Positions 45,679 to 52,906 of a DNA stretch of 64,000 nt are shown piece after piece. Position 1 is the stretch's first letter, and the number at the start of each line of letters is the position of its first letter. This DNA comes from CAWKGV01 sp963849305 (GTDB taxonomy: Bacteria > Pseudomonadota > Alphaproteobacteria > Acetobacterales > Acetobacteraceae): assembly GCA_963849305.1 (NCBI GenBank), contig CAWKGV010000008.1:297767-361766 (forward strand), written 5' to 3'. Below the pieces are notes generated by a model. The model was not told the origin of the DNA, did not search any database, and saw only the letters and a list, made by a program, of their open reading frames with translations. Position numbers and translations under genes: made by a program.

Positions 45679-47362
45679 GTAACCGGGGCAAAATCGCGGG
45701 CGCCCCGCATTTTTCGATTCCTCCGACGCGGAGCGCTCTGATTTAACCTGGGCGTGGTGGCCCCGGTTGATGTGTCTGACCTGCCGCGTGCCGAGCTGGA
45801 AGCTCTGGTGGTGCGTCTGTTCGGGGAAGTGGCCGAGCTGAAGCGGGTGGTATCGGAACAGCGCGAAGAGATCGCGCGGCTGAAGGGGCTGACGGGCCGG
45901 CCGCAGATCAGGCCGAGCGGCATGGAGGAGGGGGCCACGCCGAAGCCTCCGGGTCGCGGCAAGCGTCGGGGTCGCGGCAAGTCTGTGCCGCGGGTCAGCG
46001 TCGAGGATCGCGTCCTCGAGGTGGCGGTGCCGGCGGGATCGCGGTTCAAGGGCCACGAGACCTACGTGGTGCAGGACCTGGTGCTGCGCGCCCAGGTGAT
46101 CCGCTACCGCCGCGAGCGCTGGGTGACGCCGGATGGACGGACGGTGCTTGCACCCTTGCCCGCCGGCATCAGCGGCCATTTCGGACCTGAATTGCGGCGC
46201 TTCGTGCTGCTACTGCACCACCAGGGGCAGGTCACGGTGGAGCGGCTGACCGCGCAACTGCGAGCGATCGGCATCAGCATCTCCAAACGGCAGGTGATGC
46301 GTCTGCTAATCGCCCGCCAGGGCAGCTTTCTCGCCGAAAGCCTCGACGTACTGCGGGCGGGGCTGCAGACCGCTCGCTGGGTGTCGGTGGACGACACCGG
46401 GGCGCGTCATCAAGGCGCCAATGGCTTCTGCACGCAGATCGGCAACGATGACTTCACCTGGTTCGGCACGCGAGCGAGCAAGAGCCGGCTCAACTTTCTC
46501 GACCTGCTGCGCGCCGGGCACGCCGATTACATGATCAACGACGCGGCGCTGGCCTACATGCACGAACGCGCTCTCGCCGTGCCGGTTATTCGCCAGCTGG
46601 CGGCGCAGCCCGAGCGGCACTTCGCCGACCACGCAGCCTGGCAGGCGCATCTGCGGCATCTTGGCATAACCGCGCTCACGGTCACGCCCGATCCGGTGCA
46701 GATCGCCAGCGAGGGCGCACTGTGGGGAGCCGTCACGGCGCACAGGTTCCTGCGCCAGACGGTGGTCCTCAGCGATGATGCCGGCCAGTTCGCCGTCGGC
46801 CGGCATGCACTGTGCTGGGTGCATGCGGAGCGGCTGGTGCATAAGCTCGACACCTTCACCGACCCGCACCGGGCTGCCCAGGATCGCGTCCGCGCGCTGA
46901 TCTGGTGGTTCTATGCCGATCTCAAGGCGTATCGCGCCGGGCCGACCGCGCGGCGCCGCAGCGAATTGCGCGCACGTTTCGATCGCATCTTCCGCCGCCG
47001 CACCGGCTTCGCCACGCTTGATCGCCTGCTCGAACGGCTGCACGCCAACAAGCCCGAGCTCCTGATGGTGCTCGACCGCCCGGAGATCCCGCTGCATACC
47101 AACGGCTCGGAGCGCGACATCCGATGCTACGTCACCAAGCGCAAGATCAGCGGCGGCACCCACAGCGACACCGGACGAGACTGCCGTGACGCCTTCCTCG
47201 GTTTGATGCACACCTGCGCCAAGCTCGGCATCGCCTTCTGGGACTATCTCGGTGCCAGGCTTGCCATCGCCGAGAATCCCGCCGTGCCCTCCCTCCCAGA
47301 CCTTATCCGTTGCCGCGGCCAGCCTGCCTGACCCGGCCCGCCCGGGATTTTGCCCCGGTTAC
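45679..47362 (+). mobile_element. IS66-family insertion sequence (tnpC-only type)
   Basis: 1,684 bases. The ends share the inverted repeat GTAACCGGGGCAAAATC. Direct eight-base copies TCGCGAAC flank it at 45671-45678 and 47363-47370, the usual IS66 duplication length. Only one transposase gene is present, as in the ISBst12 subgroup. Confidence 0.95.
45754..47331 (+). CDS. IS66-family transposase (TnpC)
   Basis: 525 residues and intact. The N-terminal leucine-zipper-like helix (LVVRLFGEVAELKRVVSEQR) and a basic linker (PPGRGKRRGRGKSVPR) lead to the IS66 DDE core. It includes VSVDDTGARHQGANGFCTQI, CWVHAERLVHKL and HTNGSERDIRCYVTKRKISG, then GTHSDTGRDCRDAFLGLM. It moves the surrounding element. 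Confidence 0.95.
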   Translation: MVAPVDVSDLPRAELEALVVRLFGEVAELKRVVSEQREEIARLKGLTGRPQIRPSGMEEGATPKPPGRGKRRGRGKSVPRVSVEDRVLEVAVPAGSRFKGHETYVVQDLVLRAQVIRYRRERWVTPDGRTVLAPLPAGISGHFGPELRRFVLLLHHQGQVTVERLTAQLRAIGISISKRQVMRLLIARQGSFLAESLDVLRAGLQTARWVSVDDTGARHQGANGFCTQIGNDDFTWFGTRASKSRLNFLDLLRAGHADYMINDAALAYMHERALAVPVIRQLAAQPERHFADHAAWQAHLRHLGITALTVTPDPVQIASEGALWGAVTAHRFLRQTVVLSDDAGQFAVGRHALCWVHAERLVHKLDTFTDPHRAAQDRVRALIWWFYADLKAYRAGPTARRRSELRARFDRIFRRRTGFATLDRLLERLHANKPELLMVLDRPEIPLHTNGSERDIRCYVTKRKISGGTHSDTGRDCRDAFLGLMHTCAKLGIAFWDYLGARLAIAENPAVPSLPDLIRCRGQPA

Positions 47363-47544
47363 TCGCGAACCAGATTTTTACGTTCCGGTTCATCACGTCT
47401 CGCGATGGCACAGTCATACATTATGGCCTGTCGGGAGGTAATCCCCGCCCTCGGCAACGAGCCTGATCGCGCAGTCCAACTGCGAGCGGATGCTTCTAAC
47501 TTGGCAATCATCCATCAAGCCTCAAAATCGTGCTGTTGTGGACC

Positions 47545-48174
47545 CTATGCGGCACTCGGCGGGGCTTCACTTCCCTTACCCTTTCGCCGCTGCTTGAACT
47601 TCTCGAACTGTTCTCGATACGAAAAAAGGTAATCGATGATGCCAATGGTGAAGTCCAGGGCATCGCGGGCGTCCTGCGCCGATGACACGATACCAACGCC
47701 GTGCGCCGCCTCATTTCCGGTTAGCCGCAACTGGTCCGACCATTCGTAAAGGCGCCTGTCTATCAAGTCCGCTTCAAGCATCTTCTTCAGTGAGGAATCA
47801 AGCGTGCGTTCCTTTATACCGTGTGCCTCGCAGACGCCTTCGAGGGTCTTGCGGCACATAACCGCCGACGCCGTGAAGGCTCGCGCGCGGTAGCATTTGA
47901 TCCCTTCCTCGACGGCGGCACGGATTTCAGGCGGCGCTTTCGGGTTCACCCGAAAATCGGACTGCGGATACAGAACCGTCGGGCTAGAGTCCCACACGTC
48001 GCCCGCCGCCATGTCGCCGGTGTTCTCTTGCTCCACGAGCAGGGGGGAGCGGCAGCGTCGGCAACGAAGCAGCATAAAGCGCCCAGGGCGGTGATCTTCA
48101 CTCGCCCAATACTGGAGGTATCCGCCCTCCTCGGCATCGACATGTGCGTGGCAGTTGGTGCAATCGATAAGCAT
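47545..48174 (-). CDS. DUF4145 (HEPN-clan) protein with N-terminal zinc ribbon
   Basis: 209 residues. The N-terminal part has two cysteine pairs (CTNCHAHVD and LLRCRRCRSPLL) that would form a zinc ribbon. The C-terminal helical DUF4145 domain contains AFTASAVMCRKTLEGVCEAHG and RLTGNEAAHG, the R...GN..AH signature of this HEPN-related family. DUF4145 proteins are often found in defence and mobile islands. A broken integrase lies 15 bases upstream on the same strand. Confidence 0.85.
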   Translation of the reverse strand: MLIDCTNCHAHVDAEEGGYLQYWASEDHRPGRFMLLRCRRCRSPLLVEQENTGDMAAGDVWDSSPTVLYPQSDFRVNPKAPPEIRAAVEEGIKCYRARAFTASAVMCRKTLEGVCEAHGIKERTLDSSLKKMLEADLIDRRLYEWSDQLRLTGNEAAHGVGIVSSAQDARDALDFTIGIIDYLFSYREQFEKFKQRRKGKGSEAPPSAA

Positions 48175-48188
48175 CCATTCCCTCAGGC

Positions 48189-49143
48189 TCAGTAGGTCGC
48201 AAAGAAGCTCGCCGCTTTTTCCGGGTTATAGCCGCGCCGGTCGTAAAGCTTGGTTGTTGACGGGTCGCGATGGCCGGCCGCCTTTACGTCTTCGAGCTTC
48301 GCGCCGTTCTCAAGCGCAGTCGTGATGAAGGTCGCGCGCATCGAGTGTGCCGAGTAGCCGCGCGCCAGGCCGATCTTTGTCGCGTATTTCCGCACCACGC
48401 GATCAATCGCGTCCGGGTCCATTCGCCCGGCTTGGTCGAGCGGCTTGGCGTTGCCGCGCAGTGGGCGAAAGAGCGGCGCGTCCGGTGGTCGCCGTGGCCG
48501 GCGATGGCGAGGTAGGCGCGGATGCGCTGCGCCGCCTGCGGATTGATCGCGAGCGCCTCCCGCCGCCCGCCCTTGCGCATGACGCGTCGAAGGCCCTGTT
48601 CTGGTGGAGGTCGCCGACATCCAGAGTTGCGATCTCCGCGCGACGGAACCCGACTTGCAGACCGACCGAGAGAATGGCGCGATCGCAAGCCGGCCAGCGT
48701 ATCGGCCAGCGGCGCGTCCAGCAGCTTGCGGGCCTCGGCTTTCGAGAACGTGGCGGTGCTGCCCTCGTCGCGATTGATCGCCGGCCGCTCCACGTCCACG
48801 ACCGGATTGCGGCTAGCCCCCCGTGTTTCATCCGATGCTTGAACAGGCTCGAGAGCGCCGCGAACCGCCGGCGCACGGTCGAAGGGGCAGCGCTTGCCTG
48901 CTCGCGCTGCATCCGTTCCCAGGCGATGACCGCGCGGTGATCGACCTGGCGTAGCTGCTCGGTGGTGGTGATCCCGAGCGCCCGCATGAAGTGCCGCACA
49001 TCGAGCCGGTAGGCACGCCGCGTCTGGCGGCTCTTCTGCTTCGCCAGCCAGACCTCCTCCTCGGGGATGACGGCGAGGGCATCGAGAAGCACGGGCGGGG
49101 GGAACGGCGCGGCATTGGGAGATTCGGCGGCGAACTCGGGCAT
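48189..49143 (-). pseudogene. Tyrosine-family site-specific integrase, multiply frameshifted
   Basis: The N-terminal SAM-like domain (LDVRHFMRALGITTTEQLRQ, APSTVRRRFAALSSLFKH) and the catalytic C-terminus are clear: HSMRATFITTALENGAKLED, AGHRD, and the Tyr in TTKLYDRRGYNP. The segments are spread over three frames, with at least three indels between about 48480 and 48800. As written no full enzyme can be made. The gene probably brought in, or belongs to, the accessory insertion. Confidence 0.8.
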
Positions 49144-49165
49144 GGCCGAGTTTAGCGGCCGGGAA

Positions 49166-49194
49166 GCACGTGATAAATTAGATTATTCACGTGC
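49166..49194. repeat. 29-base inverted repeat in the divergent integrase/HEPN gap
   Basis: Perfect arms GCACGTGA and TCACGTGC surround an AT-rich 13-base centre. It sits 23 bases upstream of the integrase start and about 60 bases before the HEPN gene ATG, where an operator or a recombination site would be expected. Confidence 0.6.
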
Positions 49195-49256
49195 TAACCC
49201 GGCCGGCGCCGCGTTCGGTGAGTGACCGGATCGCGCGGCGGAGGATTGGCAAAAGA

Positions 49257-49841
49257 ATGTGGACTGTATCGCCACGCATCAAGGATCGGCCGGCTGCCGA
49301 ATCCCTGATGCTAGCGCTTGGCAAGGCGCTGCACCTCGCCTGTGAGTTTGAACGGAAATGCCAGTATGTGCTGCGCATCCTCAACATAGCCTATATGTTC
49401 GAGGCCACCGGCGACGCCAAAGCGACCTTTGCCGCCGCTGCGGCAGCTAAAGACGCCATGCTACACAAGACGATAGCAGGCATGCAGAAGATCGGCTGTG
49501 TAACGCCTGACGAGATTGAATTTTTGACCAAGGCCCGCGACGCGCGCAACTATATAGCCCACAAAGGCGGCCAGGTCGGTTCGCTTGAATATCTAAAAGC
49601 GGAGCATGTTGCCGAAGCGTTCGCCGCCCTGCGACCGGCTGTGATCGACCTCGCAAGGGGCGATAACGTGATATCGACCTGGGACCTCGCAATTCAGGAA
49701 AAACTGGCCGCGCCCGAATGGATGACGCAAACCTACGAAGCTCGGGTGCTACACTGGATATTCGGAGATCCGTTTGACGGGCTGTCCAGTTGGGACGAAT
49801 GGGCATTGGCGCAGTTGGCTGGGAAGCACGGGCGGGGTTGA
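49257..49841 (+). CDS. HEPN-like hypothetical protein
   Basis: 194 residues from the ATG preceded by GGAGG; a GTG at 49191 would add 22 residues but lacks a ribosome binding site. It is all-helical. Residues about 95-110 read KARDARNYIAHKGG, containing RNYIAH, an exact R-N-x3-H HEPN ribonuclease motif. No other domain is seen. It is divergent from the integrase across the 29-base inverted repeat. A toxin or defence RNase role is an inference from the motif and neighbourhood. Confidence 0.6.
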   Translation: MWTVSPRIKDRPAAESLMLALGKALHLACEFERKCQYVLRILNIAYMFEATGDAKATFAAAAAAKDAMLHKTIAGMQKIGCVTPDEIEFLTKARDARNYIAHKGGQVGSLEYLKAEHVAEAFAALRPAVIDLARGDNVISTWDLAIQEKLAAPEWMTQTYEARVLHWIFGDPFDGLSSWDEWALAQLAGKHGRG

Positions 49842-49891
49842 ACCGTGCTAGTGGTCTGACGCGTTCTGGCGATTCCCAAGGCGAATGCACC

Positions 49892-49990
49892 ATGCGAATT
49901 GTTCCCATGGCACAGACGGTATGCGTGTTGTTGAGCCGGTCGGATAGAAAGCAGCTTGAGGCGATCGCTTCGGATCGCACACGAGCAGGT
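49892..49990 (+). pseudogene. 5' remnant of an IS630-type transposase
   Basis: The translation MAQTVCVLLSRSDRKQLEAI followed by ASDRTRAG resembles the N-terminus of IS630-family transposases (the L-x-x-x-x-R-x-x-L-E-A-I-A-x-D-R-x-R pattern). The homology ends within about 35 codons. The inner part and ends of the element are missing. Confidence 0.5.
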
Positions 49991-50067
49991 CTGTCCCTAC
50001 TCCCGCGCGACGCGCGGCAATATCGAGGTGAGCCTCAGCGTCGAGCAGGCGTGACGGTATCGACCTA

Positions 50068-50385
50068 CCGATCGGCTCGTCAATCTTGTTTCAACCAATG
50101 CCGCGAAGATCATGGGGCTGTATCCGCGCAAGGGCGCGCTGGCGGCGGGATCGGATGCCGACATTTGCGTGCTCGATCGGCCGACAAGCGCGTCATCCGG
50201 GCGGAGGAACTGCATGAGGCGGATTATACGCCGTGGGAGGGGCGCGAAATGGAGGCGTGGCCGTGCTTGACCATCCTGCGGGGCAAGGTGGTGGTGGAGA
50301 ACGGCCGTTTCCTCGGCAGCTTGGATGACGGGCGCTGGCAACTTCGCCGCGTCGCGCCGGAGCTGATTGCCGCACCGGCGCTGTG
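50068..50385 (+). pseudogene. 3' fragment of a second dihydropyrimidinase gene
   Basis: About the last 105 codons of a dihydropyrimidinase: DRLVNLVSTNAAKIMGLYPR, EADYTPWEGREMEAWPCLTI and DGRWQLRRVAPELIA to a normal stop. DNA identity to the intact gene 6 kb upstream is high but clearly diverged, so it is a paralogue or the remnant of a homologous locus. A one-base loss near 50178 shifts the frame. The 5' three quarters of the gene are absent. Confidence 0.8.
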
Positions 50386-50461
50386 ACGGCCGCGCGCTCT
50401 CATATCAGCCCGCCGTTTAGAAATTTCGTTCAGAAAACAAGAACGCCGGCCAGGCCGAGGA

Positions 50462-50486
50462 GCGCGCCGAACATGGTTCGGCGCGC
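50462..50486. terminator. Perfect hairpin between convergent genes
   Basis: GCGCGCCGAAC and GTTCGGCGCGC form an 11-base stem with a three-base loop just past the stop of the minus-strand hydrolase and after the dihydropyrimidinase fragment. It is probably a bidirectional terminator. Confidence 0.65.
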
Positions 50487-50491
50487 GAGAT

Positions 50492-51328
50492 TTATCCACG
50501 GATGAAGGCGAGCAGATCGGCGTTGATCACGTCGGCGTTCGCCGTGTGCATACCATGCGAGAAGCCCGGATAGATTTTGAGCGTGCTGTTCTTCAGCAAT
50601 TTGTCCTGAAGAATTGCTGCGCTCTTGTAGGGAACAACCTGATCGTCATCGCCCTGCATGACGAGCGTCGGCACCGTGATCGTCTTCAGATCCTCGGTCT
50701 GGTCGGTTTCGGAGAACGCCTTGATGCCCTCGTAATGGGCCTTGGCGCTGCCCATCATGGCCTGACGCCACCAGTTCCGAATGATACCTTCCGAGACCTT
50801 CGCGCCGGGGCGGTTGAAGCCGTAGAAGGGACCGGCCGGCACGTCGATGTAGAATTGCGCGCGGTTGGCGGCGAGCGCGGCGCGAAAGCCATCGAACACC
50901 TCAATGGGCGTGCCGCCCGGATTGCTATCCGTTCTGACCATCAGCGGCGGAACCGAGCTGACGAGGACCGCCTTGGCGACGCGGCTCTGGGGCTGCCCGT
51001 ACTTCGCGACGTAGCGCGCGACCTGGCCGCCGCCGGTCGAATGCCCGACATGGACGGCGTTCTTCAGGTCGAGATGCTCGACGACGGCGGAAGCATCGGC
51101 AGCATAATGGTCCATGTCGTGCCCATCGCTCACCTGCGACGAGCGGCCGTGCCCACGACGGTCATGCGCGACGACGCGGAACCCCTGGGCGAGGAAGAAC
51201 AGCATCTGCGCGTCCCAGTCGTCAGCGCTGAGCGGCCATCCATGATGGAAGACGATGGGCTGCGCATCCTTTGGCCCCCAATCCTTGAAGTAGATCTCGC
51301 TTCCGTCCTGAGTCTTCACGAACGTCAT
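50492..51328 (-). CDS. Alpha/beta hydrolase (non-heme chloroperoxidase/arylesterase type)
   Basis: 278 residues from the ATG preceded by AAGGAG. It is of the family with VFHHGWPLSADDWDAQM, HDRRGHGRSSQ, the nucleophile serine in HVGHSTGGGQVARYVA, the Asp in MQGDDDQVVPY and the His in GFSHGMHTAN. The length is typical of bacterial perhydrolase-type esterases. It is a single gene; a CCCTC-type repeat lies upstream. Confidence 0.93.
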   Translation of the reverse strand: MTFVKTQDGSEIYFKDWGPKDAQPIVFHHGWPLSADDWDAQMLFFLAQGFRVVAHDRRGHGRSSQVSDGHDMDHYAADASAVVEHLDLKNAVHVGHSTGGGQVARYVAKYGQPQSRVAKAVLVSSVPPLMVRTDSNPGGTPIEVFDGFRAALAANRAQFYIDVPAGPFYGFNRPGAKVSEGIIRNWWRQAMMGSAKAHYEGIKAFSETDQTEDLKTITVPTLVMQGDDDQVVPYKSAAILQDKLLKNSTLKIYPGFSHGMHTANADVINADLLAFIRG

Positions 51329-51458
51329 GGTGTCGTCTCCTTGTGGATGGAAGTTCCTCAACTTTACCTTTTGCCCCGTGCCGAGCCCCTTCAAGGGCGT
51401 CGGGACGACACCTTCGGACCTCAAGATCACCCTGCCCTAACGCTGTGACCTGCGCGAC

Positions 51459-51509
51459 CCCTCCCCTGGCCCTCTCCCTCTGGAAAACCCCCAAGCGAGG
51501 GAGAGGGGA
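51459..51509. repeat. Dispersed CCCTC-type palindromic repeat
   Basis: CCCCTGGCCCTCTCCCTC and the matching GAGGGAGAGGGGA form a hairpin, the same family as the copies near 38.3, 55.3 and 56.3 kb. It lies upstream of the hydrolase gene. Confidence 0.6.
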
Positions 51510-51544
51510 TTAGCGTCCGTGTTTCGTTAATAGATGGTTACGAT

Positions 51545-51631
51545 CCGGTGTACACCGCACCCCTGTTTTGGGGCGCCGGTGTACACACCCCGCCACCCCA
51601 AAACAGGGCCGCGAGGCCTCCGTGTACACCG
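51545..51631. repeat. GTGTACAC palindrome cluster with a large hairpin
   Basis: GTGTACAC occurs three times (about 51548, 51579 and 51622), twice as part of GGTGTACACC or a near match. Between them, CCCCTGTTTTGGGG (51560-51573) and CCCCAAAACAGGG (51596-51608) are complementary over 13 bases around the middle palindrome. No gene is supported in 51512-51738; an open frame across it has no family features. Confidence 0.7.
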
Positions 51632-51738
51632 CCTACCCGGGGGCCTACCCCGGCTCGATGCGTACCATCGTAGGCGGTTCCGGAACCGTATCGAGCGTCG
51701 CGATCCGGTCCAGGGCGCGACCCCGACCGGGCTCCTCC

Positions 51739-52902
51739 TCACCGCCAGCCCGTCAGCCGCGCCGCCGCCTCGATCATGTCCGCCTCGGGGCCGCAATAGC
51801 TGAAGCGCACGAAGCGGTTGCCGCGCGTGCGGTCGAAATCCACGCCCGGCGCGGCGGCGACCTTGGCCTCGGCGAGCATTCGCGCGCAGAGGGCGGCGCT
51901 GTCGTTCGAGCGCTGCGCGTGACGTCGGCGAACAGGTAGAACGCGCCCTCGGCCGGGCTCGACAAGGCGAAGCCGGCGGCGGGCAGGGCGCGCAACCAGG
52001 TGGTCGCGCGAGCGGCGATAGCGCGCGACGTTGGCCTGCAACTCCTCATGGCAATCGAGCGCCGCCTCCGCCGCGACCTGGGAGATATGCGGCGGGCTGA
52101 TGAACAGGTTCTGCGCCAGGCATTCCACCGGGCGGATCAGATCTTCGGGCAGAACCAGCCAGCCCACGCGCCAGCCGGTCATGCTGAAATATTTGGAGAA
52201 ACTGTTTACCACGACCGCGTGCGGGCTCAGCGCGGCGGCGGTGGCGAGCGCGCTCTCGTAATTCAGGCCGTGATAGATCTCGTCGCTGACCAGTCGCACG
52301 CCGGCACGGTCGCACCAGGCGGCGATCGCGGCCAGCTCGTCCGGGTGCAGCATGGTGCCGGCGGGGTTGCACGGGCTCGCCACGATCAGCCCGACCGGCG
52401 GCGGGTCGAGCCGCTCCAGCATGGCGACCGTCGGCTGGAACCGGGTCTCCGGCCCCGCCTCCAGGATCAGCGGGTGAAAGCCGAGCGCGGTCAGGATGTT
52501 GACATAGGGCGGGTAGAACGGCGCGGCCAGCGCGACCCGGTCGCCGGGGTCGAAGGCCGCCAGGAAGGCGAGCGGGAACGCGCCCGAGGCGCCGACCGTC
52601 ACCGCGACCCGCTCGGGCGGCAGCGCCAGCCCGTACCACGCCCGGTAATGCGCCGCGATCCGTTCGCGCAGCGACCGGCGACCGAACGCCTCCGTGTAGC
52701 CGAGCGGATCGCCCGAACGCAGCGCGGCGGCGGCGGCGGCGAGCGCGCCTTGCGGCGCCCCGGTGCCAGGCTGTCCCACCTCCATCCGAATCACCCCAGG
52801 CGCCCCGGGCGGCAGCGAGGCCTGGCGCGCGTTGGCGGCGGCGATCACGTCCATGACCATGAACGGCGGCGCCGCCGCGCCCCGTCCGACCTTCAGCGCC
52901 AT
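51739..52902 (-). CDS. Class I/II pyridoxal-phosphate aminotransferase
   Basis: 387 residues from the ATG giving MALKVGRGAA. The fold-type I features are present: TVGASGAFPLAFLAAFDPGD, ASPCNPAGTMLHPDEL, LVSDEIYHGLNYE, and the PLP-lysine in NSFSKYFSMTGWRVGWLVLP. Near 51990 the frame slips and near 51915 it returns. The normal segment (LRALPAAGFALSSPAEGAFY) lies in the alternative frame, leaving about 25 wrong residues in the called frame. The gene starts four bases after the gamma-glutamyltransferase stop. Confidence 0.85.
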   Translation of the reverse strand: MALKVGRGAAAPPFMVMDVIAAANARQASLPPGAPGVIRMEVGQPGTGAPQGALAAAAAALRSGDPLGYTEAFGRRSLRERIAAHYRAWYGLALPPERVAVTVGASGAFPLAFLAAFDPGDRVALAAPFYPPYVNILTALGFHPLILEAGPETRFQPTVAMLERLDPPPVGLIVASPCNPAGTMLHPDELAAIAAWCDRAGVRLVSDEIYHGLNYESALATAAALSPHAVVVNSFSKYFSMTGWRVGWLVLPEDLIRPVECLAQNLFISPPHISQVAAEAALDCHEELQANVARYRRSRDHLVARPARRRLRLVEPGRGRVLPVRRRHAQRSNDSAALCARMLAEAKVAAAPGVDFDRTRGNRFVRFSYCGPEADMIEAAARLTGWR

Positions 52903-52906
52903 CCGC

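Larger units (their letters stand above)
44852..47466 (+). pseudogene. Mrr-like restriction endonuclease-fold gene, split by an IS66-type element
   Basis: The gene starts at TTG (PKRSNEFQRLVAYIYENVAP). The core REVDILISH...INIAIECRGRG has the Asp and E-x-C-R pattern of Mrr/PD-(D/E)XK endonucleases; the last position is Arg rather than Lys. Frameshifts are visible near 44940 and 45425. IS66 interrupts it at 45678. Across the element the frame rejoins exactly as ALPVAN-QIFTFRFITSRDG, ending at 47466. Codon use is less GC-rich than in the neighbours. It was probably a DNA-cleaving or defence protein. Confidence 0.75.

Noticed and set aside
51534..51803. 89-codon frame over the GTGTACAC palindromes
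   Set aside because: No ribosome binding site and no protein-like composition; the DNA is better explained as repeats.
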